From Oryzias latipes (Eukaryota > Chordata > Actinopteri > Beloniformes > Adrianichthyidae), in assembly GCF_002234675.1 (NCBI RefSeq), contig NC_019859.2, positions 3,689,240 through 3,753,239 of the forward strand: a stretch of 64,000 nucleotides of DNA. Reading direction: 5' to 3'. Below are positions 49,501 through 62,049 of the stretch, one piece after another (position 1 is the first letter of the stretch; each line of letters opens with the position of its first letter). A program made the position numbers and the translations under genes. The notes under the pieces are model-generated. The model did not search any database, was not told the DNA's origin, and was given only the letters and a program-made list of their open reading frames with translations.

Positions 49501-50060
49501 TCTGCAGGATTCTGCATCTCTTTCTGTGTATCAAAAGATTAGTGACACAGTGGCCTGGTGACAGCAGGCTTGTGCTAATCTTTCATTTCTTTTGACCTTT
49601 TTCTTTTTTTGTTGAAATTCGGTTTTTTAATCAGCTGCCATCTTTGTGTTAGTTGTAACATTCAATTCTATTTTTTACAGAATGAAAAACAGGAAATCTC
49701 TCATATCAGTTTAAGCAAAATTAAGAACATGTTCACCAATTATAAACATATTTTTGACAAAGTTTGAATGTTTTTTAAACATCCAAGGACATAAAATAGT
49801 AGCTAAAGTCGCTCAGCAGCGCTCAGCTTTCGGAGGTTTGGGTGACCTTTGAAGGCTCCATTAGGAAACTACAGATGGATTCAGAGCTGGACATGAGCTG
49901 AAACTCAAGAGAATCTTGTCCGCTGTCGGTTTGTTCATCCAGAGTTTTTGGTGTTGCTCCAAAACCGATTATTTACTCTTTTATCTCGAGGAAGAAAACT
50001 CAAGTTCCGCAATTCCTCCTGCACGCGCGCGCCGCCTCTGCTTGAGTCTCCGCGGTTCTC
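49501..50060. other. Intergenic flank of the H1 gene
   Basis: No repeat recognised. The last ~200 bases are the H1 upstream region. Confidence 0.4.
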
Positions 50061-50068
50061 ATGGTGTG

Positions 50069-50076
50069 TTTAAATA
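50069..50076 (+). promoter_or_regulatory. H1 TATA-like box
   Basis: TTTAAATA about 45 bases before the H1 start codon, a spacing usual for replication-dependent histone genes. Confidence 0.6.
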
Positions 50077-50120
50077 CAGCGTCAGCGTTGATCAGCGACA
50101 AACTAGACAGCAAAACAAAC

Positions 50121-50645
50121 ATGGCAGAAGTAGCTCCAGCTCCCGCCGCCGCTCCGGTCAAAGTCGCCAAGAAGAGGACTTCCAGGCCGAAGAAGGCCGG
50201 TCCCAGCCTCAGCGAGCTGATCGTCAAATCAGTGGCCGCTTCCAAGGAGCGCAGCGGCGTGTCTGCCGCCGCCCTGAAGAAGGCTCTGGCGGCCGGAGGC
50301 TACGATGTGGACAAGAACAAAGCCCGCGTCAACACCGTCATCAAGGGCCTGCTGACCAAGGGGACTCTGGTCCACACCAAAGGCACCGGCGCTGCCGGCT
50401 CCTTCAAGGTGAGCAAGACGAGCGAAAGCACGAAGCCCAAGAAGCCTGCAGCAAAGAAAGCCGCTCCTAAAGCCAAGAAACCCGCAGCGGCTAAGAAGTC
50501 TCCCAAGAAGGTCAAGAAACCCGCAGCAGCGCCCAAGAAAGCAGCCATGAGCCCCAAGAAGGCCACGAAGAGCCCCAAGAAGGCGGTGAAGAAGCCCCCG
50601 CAGCCAAGAAAGCTCCTGCTAAGAAGGCAGCCAAGCCCAAAGTGA
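50121..50645 (+). CDS. Linker histone H1 with C-terminal frameshift
   Basis: H1 binds linker DNA at the nucleosome entry and exit site. The start [19 protein letters not shown] is canonical. An in-frame ATG at 50061 lies upstream of the TATA box and is rejected. The winged-helix globular domain is complete: [35 protein letters not shown], and then [18 protein letters not shown]. The lysine/alanine/proline tail follows. After AVKK the frame turns to [16 protein letters not shown] and stops at 50645. In the next frame the same DNA reads [17 protein letters not shown] and ends KKK at 50671, the expected H1 tail. A one-base deletion near 50597 would explain this. It may be real or a sequence error. 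Confidence 0.9.
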   Translation: MAEVAPAPAAAPVKVAKKRTSRPKKAGPSLSELIVKSVAASKERSGVSAAALKKALAAGGYDVDKNKARVNTVIKGLLTKGTLVHTKGTGAAGSFKVSKTSESTKPKKPAAKKAAPKAKKPAAAKKSPKKVKKPAAAPKKAAMSPKKATKSPKKAVKKPPQPRKLLLRRQPSPK

Positions 50646-50702
50646 AGAAGACAGCAGCCAAGAAGAAGTGAAGAAACATCATCAGAATCCTGTAGAACCA
50701 AA

Positions 50703-50718
50703 GGCTCTTTTAAGAGCC
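50703..50718 (+). terminator. H1 3' histone stem-loop
   Basis: GGCTCTTTTAAGAGCC, a six-base-pair stem with four-base loop. It is the SLBP-binding 3' end signal of replication-dependent histone mRNA, 32 bases after the tail-frame stop at 50671. Confidence 0.95.
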
Positions 50719-51671
50719 AACACTTATTCTGTCAGCAACTCATTCCTCTGATCAGATTTGGAATAAATCACTTCAAACTGCTTCATTAGCAGATGGATAC
50801 GTGAGGGGAACAAATGCTGAGGGGTGAATTCCTAAAGTAACTTAAGAAATCTGAACATCAACACGTACAAAATCTCAACTCCAAAAGAATAAAACGTTTC
50901 AGAAAGCACGACAGACCAACGTCATAATCCCAGTCACAAAAATGCAAATTTAGTGTCCAGATATCAAATCTTTTTAGAACTTCTCTTAAAAGTTTAGATT
51001 TATAAAAAGTTTTGCTTTTTTTAATTGACGTTTATGTTACGTTAATGCATAGAGGGATTTGTACATTCAGGGCCACCGTAAGAAAATGTAACTGCAGCAG
51101 GACGTGTTCACACCTAAGATGCCAAGCAACGAATTATATTTCACAAATTAGACAGCGTTTCATTTCCAACTCCGTCGAGATCACAAGGTGTTGCAATCTT
51201 ATCTATCCTCCTGAAAACCGAGGAAAAGTCTTACATTTTGTTTTTGCGTATCTAAAAAACCTTACAATTTCATTTTTTGTGGATATTTTATTTTAAGTTA
51301 CAACAGGTCCTTTGTAGAGGACAACAGGACAATATTCCTTTGAAAACAGAACTCAATTTGGGAAAGCAGAAAAAAAAGGATCAGATATTTAGATCTTTAG
51401 AGTGATATTCACCCAAAAAAACATTAAATGTGTTCTCAAACTCTAACCATCCTTTTACTTGGACCATCTGCCACAGAGGAAGATCGACCGGAAAATTGAG
51501 AGCTTTTATTGGCTGAGCTCTCTTCACCGCAACAGACCAGTAGAATCCTCTGCTTCACTTTTTTCTCCTAAAGATAATGCGCAGACATTAAACTGGTTCT
51601 GGTGTCTACTACAGTTGACATTCATTAAATGTCTGTCATCACGTGACACATCACTGGAAAGCCCATATATC
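50719..51671. other. Intergenic, nothing recognised
   Basis: AT-rich DNA between the H1 stem-loop and the hAT element. No supported gene. Confidence 0.4.
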
Positions 51672-51679
51672 CTCTATAG

Positions 51680-52091
51680 CAAGTGTCAAACTCAAGGCCT
51701 GGGGGCCAAATGTGGCCCTCCATGTCATTTTATGTGGCCCGCGAGAGCATACAATTTTTAATTTCTTAAAATAAAGAATCAAAATTGGTGTGTATTCATA
51801 TCTAGGGAGAATCAGACTTGAAATATCAGATTGGGCAACTTTACATTGGGACTTAAACACTGTCCATATAACCTGACTGAATCAAATGTAAACGGATTTA
51901 TTCTAGAGAAACAAACTTTTTCTATGCAGCTGTATTTGTCATTTAAGACGTTACAATAAATAATGAGTTAACATTGAGAGGTTACGTTTGTTTTTCATTA
52001 CATTCAGTTACATGTTTAAGTTATGTCTGGCCCTTTGAGGACAACCACTATACTGATGTGGCCCTCAGTGAAAAGGAGTTTGACACCCCTG
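51680..52091. mobile_element. Non-autonomous hAT-type element, 412 bp
   Basis: The left end is CAAGTGTCAAACTCAAGGCC and the right end is AAGGAGTTTGACACCCCTG. Subterminal TGTGGCCCTC motifs occur on both sides. The flanks CTCTATAG (51672-51679) and CTCTACAG (52092-52099) are an 8-bp duplication with one mismatch. Confidence 0.9.
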
Positions 52092-52250
52092 CTCTACAGA
52101 GTAGAGTAGGATCTGGAAAAGTATCCATTAATTCTTTACAAGTACACTGGTGAAATAAAACATTTCACGTATAATGGACATAAAACGCATGGGCCGAGTC
52201 TCAGGAGATTTTCAGTAATTTCAAGTCAACTTTTCTTCAGAACTTTGGGT

Positions 52251-52266
52251 GGTCCTTAGAAGGACC
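52251..52266 (-). terminator. H4 3' histone stem-loop, variant stem
   Basis: On the minus strand GGTCCTTCTAAGGACC, a perfect six-base-pair stem with loop TCTA, 30 bases after the H4 stop. It differs from the GGCTCT/AGAGCC stem of all other histones here but keeps U at loop positions 1 and 3. Confidence 0.85.
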
Positions 52267-52296
52267 TTTGGTTACTTGGACACTCATGACAATATT

Positions 52297-52641
<345 letters not shown>

Positions 52642-52669
52642 TCAATCTGGAGAGTTCTGCTTTTTATCC

Positions 52670-53230
52670 GTAGTTCGAGGACGTGTTTGAAGACAGAGGC
52701 GGGAGTTTTCTTCTTCGATTTTATGTTCGCTCTGAAGTTTTGTATTACGAAAACCGGCACTTTGACGCCACCATGTGACCAATAATAAAAATGCGGTTCA
52801 ATTCCAAAGCTGCGTTATACTGCAAATAAAATACCCGTTAGATTTCAGTTCTATCATTGGTAACTTGACGACTGAAACGCAGTCCATACAGACATTTAAA
52901 GGAAATCTGCTGCAGATCTGAACCGACAGTGTTTTTATTATTTTAAAGGTGCTTACTGTTTAAACTAAAATGTTGACATTGATACATATATGCTGTAATT
53001 TTGTTGTGAAATAATTTCCTGAATTAATGGCCATTCATTTTTAAGCACTAAAGTAGGGTTTTATCACTCTCCTTGGACTCTAATGTATGATGTTGCAGAC
53101 CCTCGATAGGCACAGAGTCTAATTAAACCGCTTTAGATGAAAAATACAAAAAAGGCATTTAGGATTTATTTGTATTTATTTGTTTTTTTTTATTTTACAA
53201 CAATTAATACGAAGTTCTGTATGGTGTCAA
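52670..53230. other. Intergenic, H4 upstream flank
   Basis: A minus-strand CCAAT-like element (ATTGG) near 52855 is too far from the start to assign safely. Nothing else recognised. Confidence 0.4.
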
Positions 53231-53239
53231 TTTAGCATC

Positions 53240-53480
53240 TAAAGAATTGCGCATCAAAACCATAAAACCGCACATCAAAACCCCAAATCTGCGAATCAAA
53301 ATGCATAAATTGAGAACCAAAACCTATAACTTGCAACCCTAAGCTATAACTCAAAGCACAATTATATTTCTCTGTTGCCGATTTGTTTTCTTGCCATTCT
53401 GAAATCCTGATTTTGAGTTGCAGTTTTATTTTGACACCGTCTTTTTGAGTTGTGCTTTTATATTTTGCGGTTTTGATTCT
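53240..53480 (-). repeat. Degenerate ~21-bp tandem repeat and AT-rich flank
   Basis: On the minus strand a frame shows four successive degenerate seven-residue units, IGFGSQF, MHFDSQI, WGFDVRF and YGFDAQF. These reflect a 21-bp DNA repeat with CAAAACC and GC(A/G)CATC-like motifs. Coding is unlikely. Confidence 0.5.
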
Positions 53481-54600
53481 AAAACCTGTCGACAAGTAAA
53501 AACACTGTGAAGTCAGTCAAGGGGAGGGGAGGGTAGGCGAGACATTCCCAACATCCAGAAGCTCATTGGCTACCGAATAACTCCAAGTCTTATGTCAACA
53601 TACCAGTTTCTTAGGCTGAGTCCTTCATGTTTTTCAAATCTTTTATGATATTAAACGATCAAACGTGTACTTTATGTAACCAGAGGACGTCAGCACAGTC
53701 AGACGAGGAGCTCCACCAGTAGCTGCTCGTGAAAAAAGATGTTAGAAAGTAAGGCGTAGTAGTAGTAAAAGCTATCGCCATTCATTGTTCATACCCATAG
53801 TTCTGCAACAAAGGACAGAAACATCATTCCTCGCTGGAAAGCCAGATATTCCAGCTGAATTACGGAATCCAAATTTGCCAACTACAATGAGTTACTTTTA
53901 TTGGTAACAAGTAATTGAGTTACATTTATTCAACCTAATTTCTTCCGTCCATCAAACTCATTTAGTGTTTATACAAGTCAAATTTACATAGTTAACTAAA
54001 TGTCACATTAATCAAATTCAATTACATGATTTTCCATCTTAATTTATTGTACTTCTTGAACTTTTATATGTCTGAGTTTGAGCCTGTAGATATACTCATT
54101 TTTATAACAATAAAAAAAAGAAAACAATATAGACTTATAGAATGAAAACATTTACCATTTCTCCAACTTTATCAGTACACCGCTACACAGTATGGGTGCT
54201 ACATAAACTCATCATCCTCTCCCTCACTCTCACTCAAACCTCATATTGGCTGTAATAACTTTTTAAATAGAGTAAGGTGTGAAATAAAAAATGGCGATAT
54301 TTAGGTGTACTTTTGAAGTGTTATTCCTGGTGTAATTGCATGAAATGCTGCATAGTGTACAGAACCAATCTGGGGGAAAATGCATTTAACATTGATAATG
54401 TTTAGAGGACTTTTTTGTTAACCTTCCCCTCTTGCAAACGTTGGTCGGTTTAATATTAATACATGCAATTGTGTTTTTCAAAGGGAACTTTTGTCTACCC
54501 TTGTATTGATCAAGTGGTATAGGTTTATATGGGATTAAGAAAGTAAGCAGTACTAGCAAATTGTGTTTCCAAAAAGTAATTGTTCCATTAATTTGATTCA
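53481..54600. other. Intergenic, nothing recognised
   Basis: AT-rich non-coding DNA. Confidence 0.4.
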
Positions 54601-54626
54601 ATGTCCCTGATTTCATTTTCATGTAG

Positions 54627-55297
54627 ATGCAATCCTGCAGGAATTAAAAGAACATGGCAGCAGCTAAAAATGAAGTATAAAAACATAATTCAATCAGGTC
54701 AAATTAGAGCATGTCATGGATGTAGGCTTTGTTGACAATATTTGACATATGAAACATCTACATAGCAATACCTAATGTTGTTTTCATTTTGTATATGTAA
54801 TTGACTGCAACGAAAAACGGTAACGCTCAAACAAAAACGTATGGGGAAATGACAATAAATCGAGTATAGTTCTCAAAATCCTCGCACGACGTAAATGTAA
54901 TTCTCTACGAATTAATGCAGCCTCCTCATCTATTGGGTCCTCCAAAAAAGGACAAGCCATTCTTGTCACTTAGACCGTCTCTGTGTGACGGAAATGTGGG
55001 CAATGAAGGTTAAAGCGAAAAATACCGCTTCGTCTTTAAAAAGGGGAGGGGACCGGCAGAAACCTTGAGTTTAGAGAATAAAACCTGCTCCCGACCAAGT
55101 TAGGTTCACAGCATAAGTAACCATGGACACTGACTCCGAGTATAAGTTACCTCTCTTTCAGAAACGGGTTTGACTTACTCTGCTTTCTCTGGTTTAACAA
55201 ACCTCCCATTCTGAAACGGAAAACCCAGGGTTTCCCTGATTTCAGGGTTAACGCACTCAGAGTTTACACTTAACCTCCTTTCTGAAACAGGCCCCTG
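54627..55297 (-). mobile_element. Harbinger-type relic with remnants of both genes
   Basis: On the minus strand an ATG at 54960 starts MACPFLEDPIDEEAALIRRE, continuing to LFERYRFS. This is the typical N-terminus of a HARBI1-like transposase, cut off at 54784. On the + strand at about 54650-54715 a frame reads QQLKMKYKNIIQSG, as in the Myb/SANT-like second protein of Harbinger elements. The right end, read on the minus strand, is GGGGCCTGTTTCAGAAAGG at 55297. The other end was not found. A large internal deletion seems to have fused the 5' parts of both genes. Confidence 0.7.
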
Positions 55298-55345
55298 GAT
55301 TTCTCCTTCGGGAGATTAATAAAGTTTATATCTATCTAGCAAATA
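55298..55345 (+). mobile_element. Very short LINE 3' tail
   Basis: TTTCTCCTTCGGGAGATTAA followed by TAAAGTTTATATCTATC is a common fish LINE terminus, placed directly at the Harbinger end. Confidence 0.5.
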
Positions 55346-55534
55346 ATTAAGTTAGATCAATGTAAAATGTTTATTTTTCCAACATCTATTTGTGGTCTTA
55401 TCACCCTCTCACAGTGGAAAAAGTATTATTTGAGCTTCTTCATAAACTAAATATTCAAATGGACACACCATGCTGCTTCACCTCTTCACCTCAACATACC
55501 CTGAAACATACCTCCAATTCTGGAACCAAAAGCT

Positions 55535-55612
55535 GAGGTTATAATCTTCCTTAACCTCAAACTCACCGTGGTTACTAGCATATCCTACTTTCTGGAATTC
55601 GCCCCTGGACTC
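55535..55612 (-). mobile_element. Second Harbinger-like terminus
   Basis: Read on the minus strand it begins CCAGGGGCGAATTCCAGAAA and continues GTAGGATATGCTAGTAACC. This is similar in layout to the end at 55297, but no interior survives. Confidence 0.35.
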
Positions 55613-55647
55613 TGTTTAATTGTTTTTGTTGTGTACTTTAGTACTTG

Positions 55648-55650
<3 letters not shown>

Positions 55651-55705
<55 letters not shown>

Positions 55706-55722
55706 CACATACACACACAAAG
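55651..55722. repeat. (TA)n/(CA)n microsatellite
   Basis: About 49 bases of TA followed by a mixed ATAC/ACAC stretch. Confidence 0.95.
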
Positions 55723-56082
55723 TTTTACATGTTTTTTACAGTTAAAATGTTTGTTTTTTACACTTTTGCAGCTGCATTTAACATTCAATGAATGTAATTG
55801 GTCTCTTTTTGCAGTCATTTCTGAATGTCGTTGCCACAGATAAATCAATTTCCCCATCGTGGCATCAAAGTGATCCAATTTAACGAATGAACCACTTGAT
55901 TCAAATCACAACCATTTGGTGTATATATATATATTCTTTAGATCCACAAAACTTATTCATGTCTCAGACATGTTCACTTGTGACAGAAGGTTTATAGCTT
56001 AATGCAGTCAAAGCCTCAAATCAGAATTTGTATCCAACCTATATAATCCAGAGAATTGACCAGCTCCTTAGATAAATTGTGT

Positions 56083-56098
56083 GGCTCTGAAAAGAGCC
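56083..56098 (-). terminator. H2B-1 3' histone stem-loop
   Basis: On the minus strand GGCTCTTTTCAGAGCC, the canonical stem-loop, 29 bases after the stop. Confidence 0.95.
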
Positions 56099-56127
56099 GT
56101 TTGTTTGTGTGGATCACATCAGTCCGT

Positions 56128-56607
<480 letters not shown>

Positions 56608-56993
56608 GCCGATCGTCTCGGCTGCATAATAGGGTCCTGCTTCTTTGTTGGAAACAGCAGATGACAGCAGAGAAGTGCCTAAAATTATCTTTTTAAATGC
56701 ATTTTAACTGTAATGTTCTCTGCTTAAAATAGCTTTATTGCGTTTAAAATAGTGGTTACATGTGTCCAATACATTTAAACTACTGTAATGATTATTCTAA
56801 ATTAATAAACAAATACAATCATAGTGGAGTAAATAAAAAAGGAAGATCAATACATTTCAACGGAGAATTTATTTAATTTCACAATGAAAACTTCTGACAA
56901 ACTATACCAAGCTGAGAGTCATCCTGTATCTAAAATACACAATTTCCATCACATATTTCACATTTTAACATGCATATCATTATCAACTGAACC

Positions 56994-57045
56994 AGGGGTT
57001 GGCAACCTGGGGCACACAGACGGTTGGCATGCAGAGGGAAAGACA
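56994..57045. mobile_element. Possible hAT element end
   Basis: CAGGGGTTGGCAACCTGGGG resembles the end of a fish hAT family. No matching opposite end or target duplication was found. Confidence 0.35.
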
Positions 57046-57049
57046 GTGG

Positions 57050-57560
57050 TAAAGGAACAGTTAAGGAGAAAATTTGGAATTAGCACCTAGATGTAATTTT
57101 TGGACAACTTCTGCTTCTTAAGTGCTGCGACTAATAAAGTTTTGCTAAATGCTTTGATACTTAAATTAAGTCTAGATATGACTGTCGTGAATTAGAGTCA
57201 AAAAGATGGAATGTGAGGCTAAAACTAGTCTTTGTTGCACGTAGATGTAGAACAATCAGAAAGTGTTTTCAGGAGCTATGGAATAGAATGTAATTTATCT
57301 TGACTTGCATTTCATGCTTTGTACTTTAGAACAAACCGTTCTATGCTGGTTATCAAAAATGTATCTAGATTATAAATCTTCAGTGTGGGCCTTTGAGCGT
57401 GGAATGGTCAGGTAATGACAAATGGAGGGATTGTAAAGAGGCCATGCTCTTATATTTGCCGTTGCCCACAAACCAACCTAAAAATGTATGCACATTTATC
57501 ATCTTGACAGAAGAACATTTATTCTAATTTTTAATAGAGAAAATGATCTGAATGAGAGAC
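57050..57560. other. Intergenic, nothing recognised
   Basis: Non-coding DNA between H2B-1 and H2A. Confidence 0.4.
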
Positions 57561-57566
57561 GTGTGT

Positions 57567-57582
57567 GGCTCTTAAAAGAGCC
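57567..57582 (-). terminator. H2A 3' histone stem-loop
   Basis: GGCTCTTTTAAGAGCC on the minus strand, 25 bases after the H2A stop. Confidence 0.95.
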
Positions 57583-57607
57583 GTTGTGTTGTTGGTGGAT
57601 CGTTGAT

Positions 57608-58015
<408 letters not shown>

Positions 58016-58054
58016 CTACAGAGAAGAGAAAGTGAGCTGCAGAGTCGCTCTGCC

Positions 58055-58290
58055 TGCTTTAAATGGTCGCGAGCGCGGGTCGGTTTCCTGCCAGACCAAT
58101 CAGAGGACAGGCTTCCAGCAGAGCAGCGGGAGGAGACCGCTCTGTAAATCAGCGGTCTTTTTGAACGGATCTGGGTCCAATCAGCGGCTCTCATTCGGGC
58201 GCGAGGCGTCTCGTTGAGCTGCAGGAGGAGCCGCTGTCCAATCAGGATCCAGATCTGTTAAGCTGCGTCAGTTTCTCGGCGGCTTTAAGA
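58055..58290. promoter_or_regulatory. Bidirectional H2A/H3 promoter
   Basis: For H2A (minus strand) a TTTAAA box lies at 58058-58063. For H3 (+ strand) a CTTTAAGA box lies at 58283-58290. Between them are three CCAAT boxes, each CCAATCAG, starting at 58096, 58177 and 58238, all in + orientation. Confidence 0.75.
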
Positions 58291-58320
58291 GCAGCGAGAC
58301 TCCGCTACTGAAGCAGATGA

Positions 58321-58758
<438 letters not shown>

Positions 58759-58785
58759 ACACCCCGTAACTCGAAGTAACACAAC

Positions 58786-58801
58786 GGCTCTTTTAAGAGC
58801 C
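58786..58801 (+). terminator. H3 3' histone stem-loop
   Basis: GGCTCTTTTAAGAGCC, 27 bases after the H3 stop. Confidence 0.95.
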
Positions 58802-59709
58802 ACTAACGCATCTCCTGACGAGCTTGAGTCCAATACACCCACATTGAAATGCATAAGTATCGCAAGTGTTGTAAAACAGTTACTCCAGTTCAAATGTCTA
58901 ATTATTTTCTCTAATAAAATGTCCAAAAGGCAAAGTCTTTCCACAACACTTTAGCTTTGAATTGAGCTTTTGGAGCAAGTTAAAATTGAAATACCGGTAC
59001 AGTTTGTGATTTGATTTGAAATGGGTTTATTTAAAGTCATCAAATAATGGTACACAAAAACATTAATCAGTCATAGATTCAGACAACGATTTATCAGACT
59101 TAAGATAATTAGACAAAATTAAATATTGCTTGAAAGTAAGTGAATTTCTATAATCCCACCCAGTTATACTGTGACCATTTTATGACATGATTTATCCACA
59201 TGGCAGATGCAGATCAGTTATCTAAAATGTATGCAAATGATGTTATCAAAATCATGCATATGATAAAAAAAAAAAAAAAAAAACTAATACTATATCAGTA
59301 AAATAGACAACACTGTTTGAAAAATCTTCATAGCAATAACTGTTCAAGTATCGAAAGTTAAAAATATGTGCAAATTATGTTTCAATAGGAAAAATCATGA
59401 ATATATTTTAGGGCAAGTGAAGTAATATTAAAAATCAATCAATTTAGTCATCAATAAATGATTAAGAATTTATGTTTTAATAAAAAGGTAATGCTGAAAT
59501 ATAAAAAGGGTCCATATTCTGTCCAAAGTCCAAGGTGGTGTTCCCTTTCTGCTGATTAACAGCCGTTCCTCTGGGTTTAAACAGAGTTTATAGTTCTTTT
59601 CACTGTTATGTCTGCAGACAATAGATGAAGGTCCGTATCCTTCTTCGGCTTTTAACATTGGTTGAAATTCTTGATGAAAACGGATGAGTTCCTATGGGGA
59701 AAAAAAGAC
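58802..59709. other. Intergenic, nothing recognised
   Basis: AT-rich, with a poly-A run at about 59265-59283. Confidence 0.4.
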
Positions 59710-59711
59710 TA

Positions 59712-60690
59712 CAGTCCCTGACAAAAGTCTTGTCGCTTATCCATTTTGTAGAAACAAAAGCGTATAACCTCACTATTAATGAATCCATTGGTTTAGGAAC
59801 TGTCTCATATGAAAGCTAAAACCCTCCCAAATTATGTTCAACATAGTAAAATAAAATTGCTTCACTGAAGAAAGATTGATCATTTAATGAACACTGAAAG
59901 GTCACATTTTGGCAAGACAAAAGTTTTGTCGCCTACAGAGAGTAATGTGAAAATTTAACAAATAATTTACTTCAAAAACAAAAACATGTTGCATAACATC
60001 AGTGAAATAAGTAGTGCTACTGTGAGATCCATATTTAATATCTTGTATGACTTCCATGAGCTTGAAGGACAGCATCCATGCGGTTTGACAATGATTCTTA
60101 CAATTTATCAATGAAGTCATCAGGAATAGCAAAGAAAGCAGTCTTCCATGCCTCCCAGAGTTCATCAAGATTCTTTGGTTTGGTCTTCCATGCTTCCTCT
60201 TTCATTCTACCCCAGACATGCTCAATGATGTTCATGTCTGGTGACTGGGCTGGCCAGTCCTGGAGCACCTTGATCTACTTCGCCTTGAGGAACTTTGATG
60301 TAGAGATGGAAGTATGCGATGGAACACCATCCTGCTGCAGAATTTGACCCCTTTTATGGATGGGAATGTAAGAGGTAGCTAATACTTCATGATATTTAAG
60401 GCTATTGATATTGCCTTCCACCCTGCAAATGTTTCACACACCCCCATACTGGATGTAACCCCAGACCATGATTTTTCCACCACCGAACGTAACTGTTTTC
60501 TGGGTTAATCTTGGGTCCATGCGGGCTCCAGTTGGTCTCCTGCAATATTTGTGGCGGCTGGGATGTAATTCAACTGAAGACTCATCTGAGAAATCCACCT
60601 TCTGCCACTTTTCCAGCGTCCATCCTTTAAGCAGGCTGTGGACCTTGGCAAATGCCACACGTTTTTTCAATTGCCTTTTGTTTATTAAAC
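59712..60690 (-). mobile_element. Tc1-like transposon relic, truncated
   Basis: The left end CAGTCCCTGACAAAAGTCTT follows a TA. On the minus strand the frame ending at 60434 encodes KKRVAFAKVHSLLKGWTLEK, then KVDFSDESSVEL and GGKIMVWGYIQYGG, the central Tc1 transposase region with FSDES. Further C-terminal pieces follow down to about 60090 in shifted frames. The helix-turn-helix N-terminus and the right terminal repeat are missing. Confidence 0.8.
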
Positions 60691-60734
60691 ACCTGTTCAC
60701 AATGACATTAACACTTCGGGACAATTTAGAGTAA

Positions 60735-62043
60735 CCCTTGTGTTATCCTAGGCACTTTACCATTGGGAGTTGGGTCATCTAGACCCACTAGACAGTGCTC
60801 TGAACCTTTTTTCGTCAATGATTTGTGATCTTCACTGGTGTCCATGGATTACATGAAATCTTTCCACCTTTCCACCTTTATCCACCTTTGTCATTGTTGA
60901 GTGAACACGTCAAAATAAGAGTGGGGTCATCGAAGGCCGCCTTTACACTGCATGGTTCAAGTGACCCAATTCCGATTTTTTCCTCTCCTGTGGCACAGAT
61001 CGGATATGATCGGTGAATGTGTAAGCAGGACAAAAGCGCATGGATTCAGTTTTTCTCAAATAGGATACAGGCCTCTCTCATATGTGGAAATAAACCGGAA
61101 ACGAATCGGATACGTGCATTTGTGTTTGCCATGTAAGCAAACCAATCGGATATTCCCCAGTAAATGCGAGTCGTACCTCAGTGACATCAATTCAGGACAC
61201 CACCAACTGAGATCACATGACTAAGGTGCTTTTGTGCTGATTTTGCTGTCAGCGTGTTACCTTTCAGCCTCAGGCTTCACACCGTAGTTGGAAACCGCTG
61301 TTATGTCCGGTCCGGTCCCGGTCGGGACGCAAACAGTAACTAATGAAGCGGGACACCGTTGCTATGGAACAGGCTAGAAGCCGTTTATTTCTTTGGGGGG
61401 CGTGTATGGGGACCGTGTGTGTGAGCGCGTGTACTTGCGTGTGTGTGTAACGAGAGCGGGTGTGACCGCGGAGCGGGGGACTGTCGGAGAACCGTAAATT
61501 AAAAATAAGGTGTCTCCCCCAAAAGTTTTGGAGTCTTTCTTAACCCCCTCTGGAGGCTGAGGGTTCAGAATGGAAAAGTGAACACTGAGGAAATCTCCCG
61601 TGCGTTTCTGACTACGGTCGGCAAAGAGAAGTCATCGCGCAGGAAAGGTTCAACACTTGGATCAAACTGTTAGTACAGCACTTCTGCAAACACTTCTTCA
61701 TTCAAAACTCAGAGAGAGCCGAGCAGCCCTCCCTTTTCCTCTCCCGTGCATCCCCTCAGGAGCGCCCAAGGCAACGCCTCCTTCTGTCGCCGCCTTGCCT
61801 CCATGACAACCGCAATCACAAAAGTCCGTAAAAGGTCCACGGAAGGTGGAAATACTGCTACGTAGTCCTCAGAACGTTTACGTTTGATAGTTCAGCATTG
61901 TATAGTGTAAATGCAGTAAATGATATGGGTCACTTTTAAAAGATGATGTAAGCGGGTCGTCAAAAAAATTGGATATAGTCAGAAAATGGGATTTGTAGGC
62001 ATAAAGACCTGCAGTGTAAATGCGGCCTAAGATAGCACAGGGG
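60735..62043 (-). mobile_element. TTAA-site MITE, copy 5, split by a later insertion
   Basis: The left end is CCCTTGTGTTATCCTAGG and the right end is AAGATAGCACAGGGG. Body blocks on the left match the other copies in inverted order. The last 16 bases are separated from the rest by the element at 60935-62027. The flanks are no longer a clean TTAA. Confidence 0.85.
60935..62027. mobile_element. Harbinger-type non-autonomous element nested in the MITE
   Basis: The ends GGCCGCCTTTACACTGCA and TGCAGTGTAAATGCGGCC are inverted repeats with one mismatch. The flanks are GAA (60932-60934) and TAA (62028-62030), where the undisturbed MITE copies show a single TAA. This fits the 3-bp TWA target of Harbinger elements with one later change. 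No transposase is present. The middle (about 61400-61670) is related to a block in the hAT element at 18346-19343. Confidence 0.8.
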
Positions 62044-62049
62044 TTTTAA

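Noticed and set aside
50061-50120. Upstream in-frame start for H1
   Set aside because: That ATG lies before the TATA box, and the MAEVAPAP start at 50121 is the conserved one.
59902-60168. Separate minus-strand gene of 88 codons
   Set aside because: It belongs to the Tc1-like relic and its C-terminal remnants.
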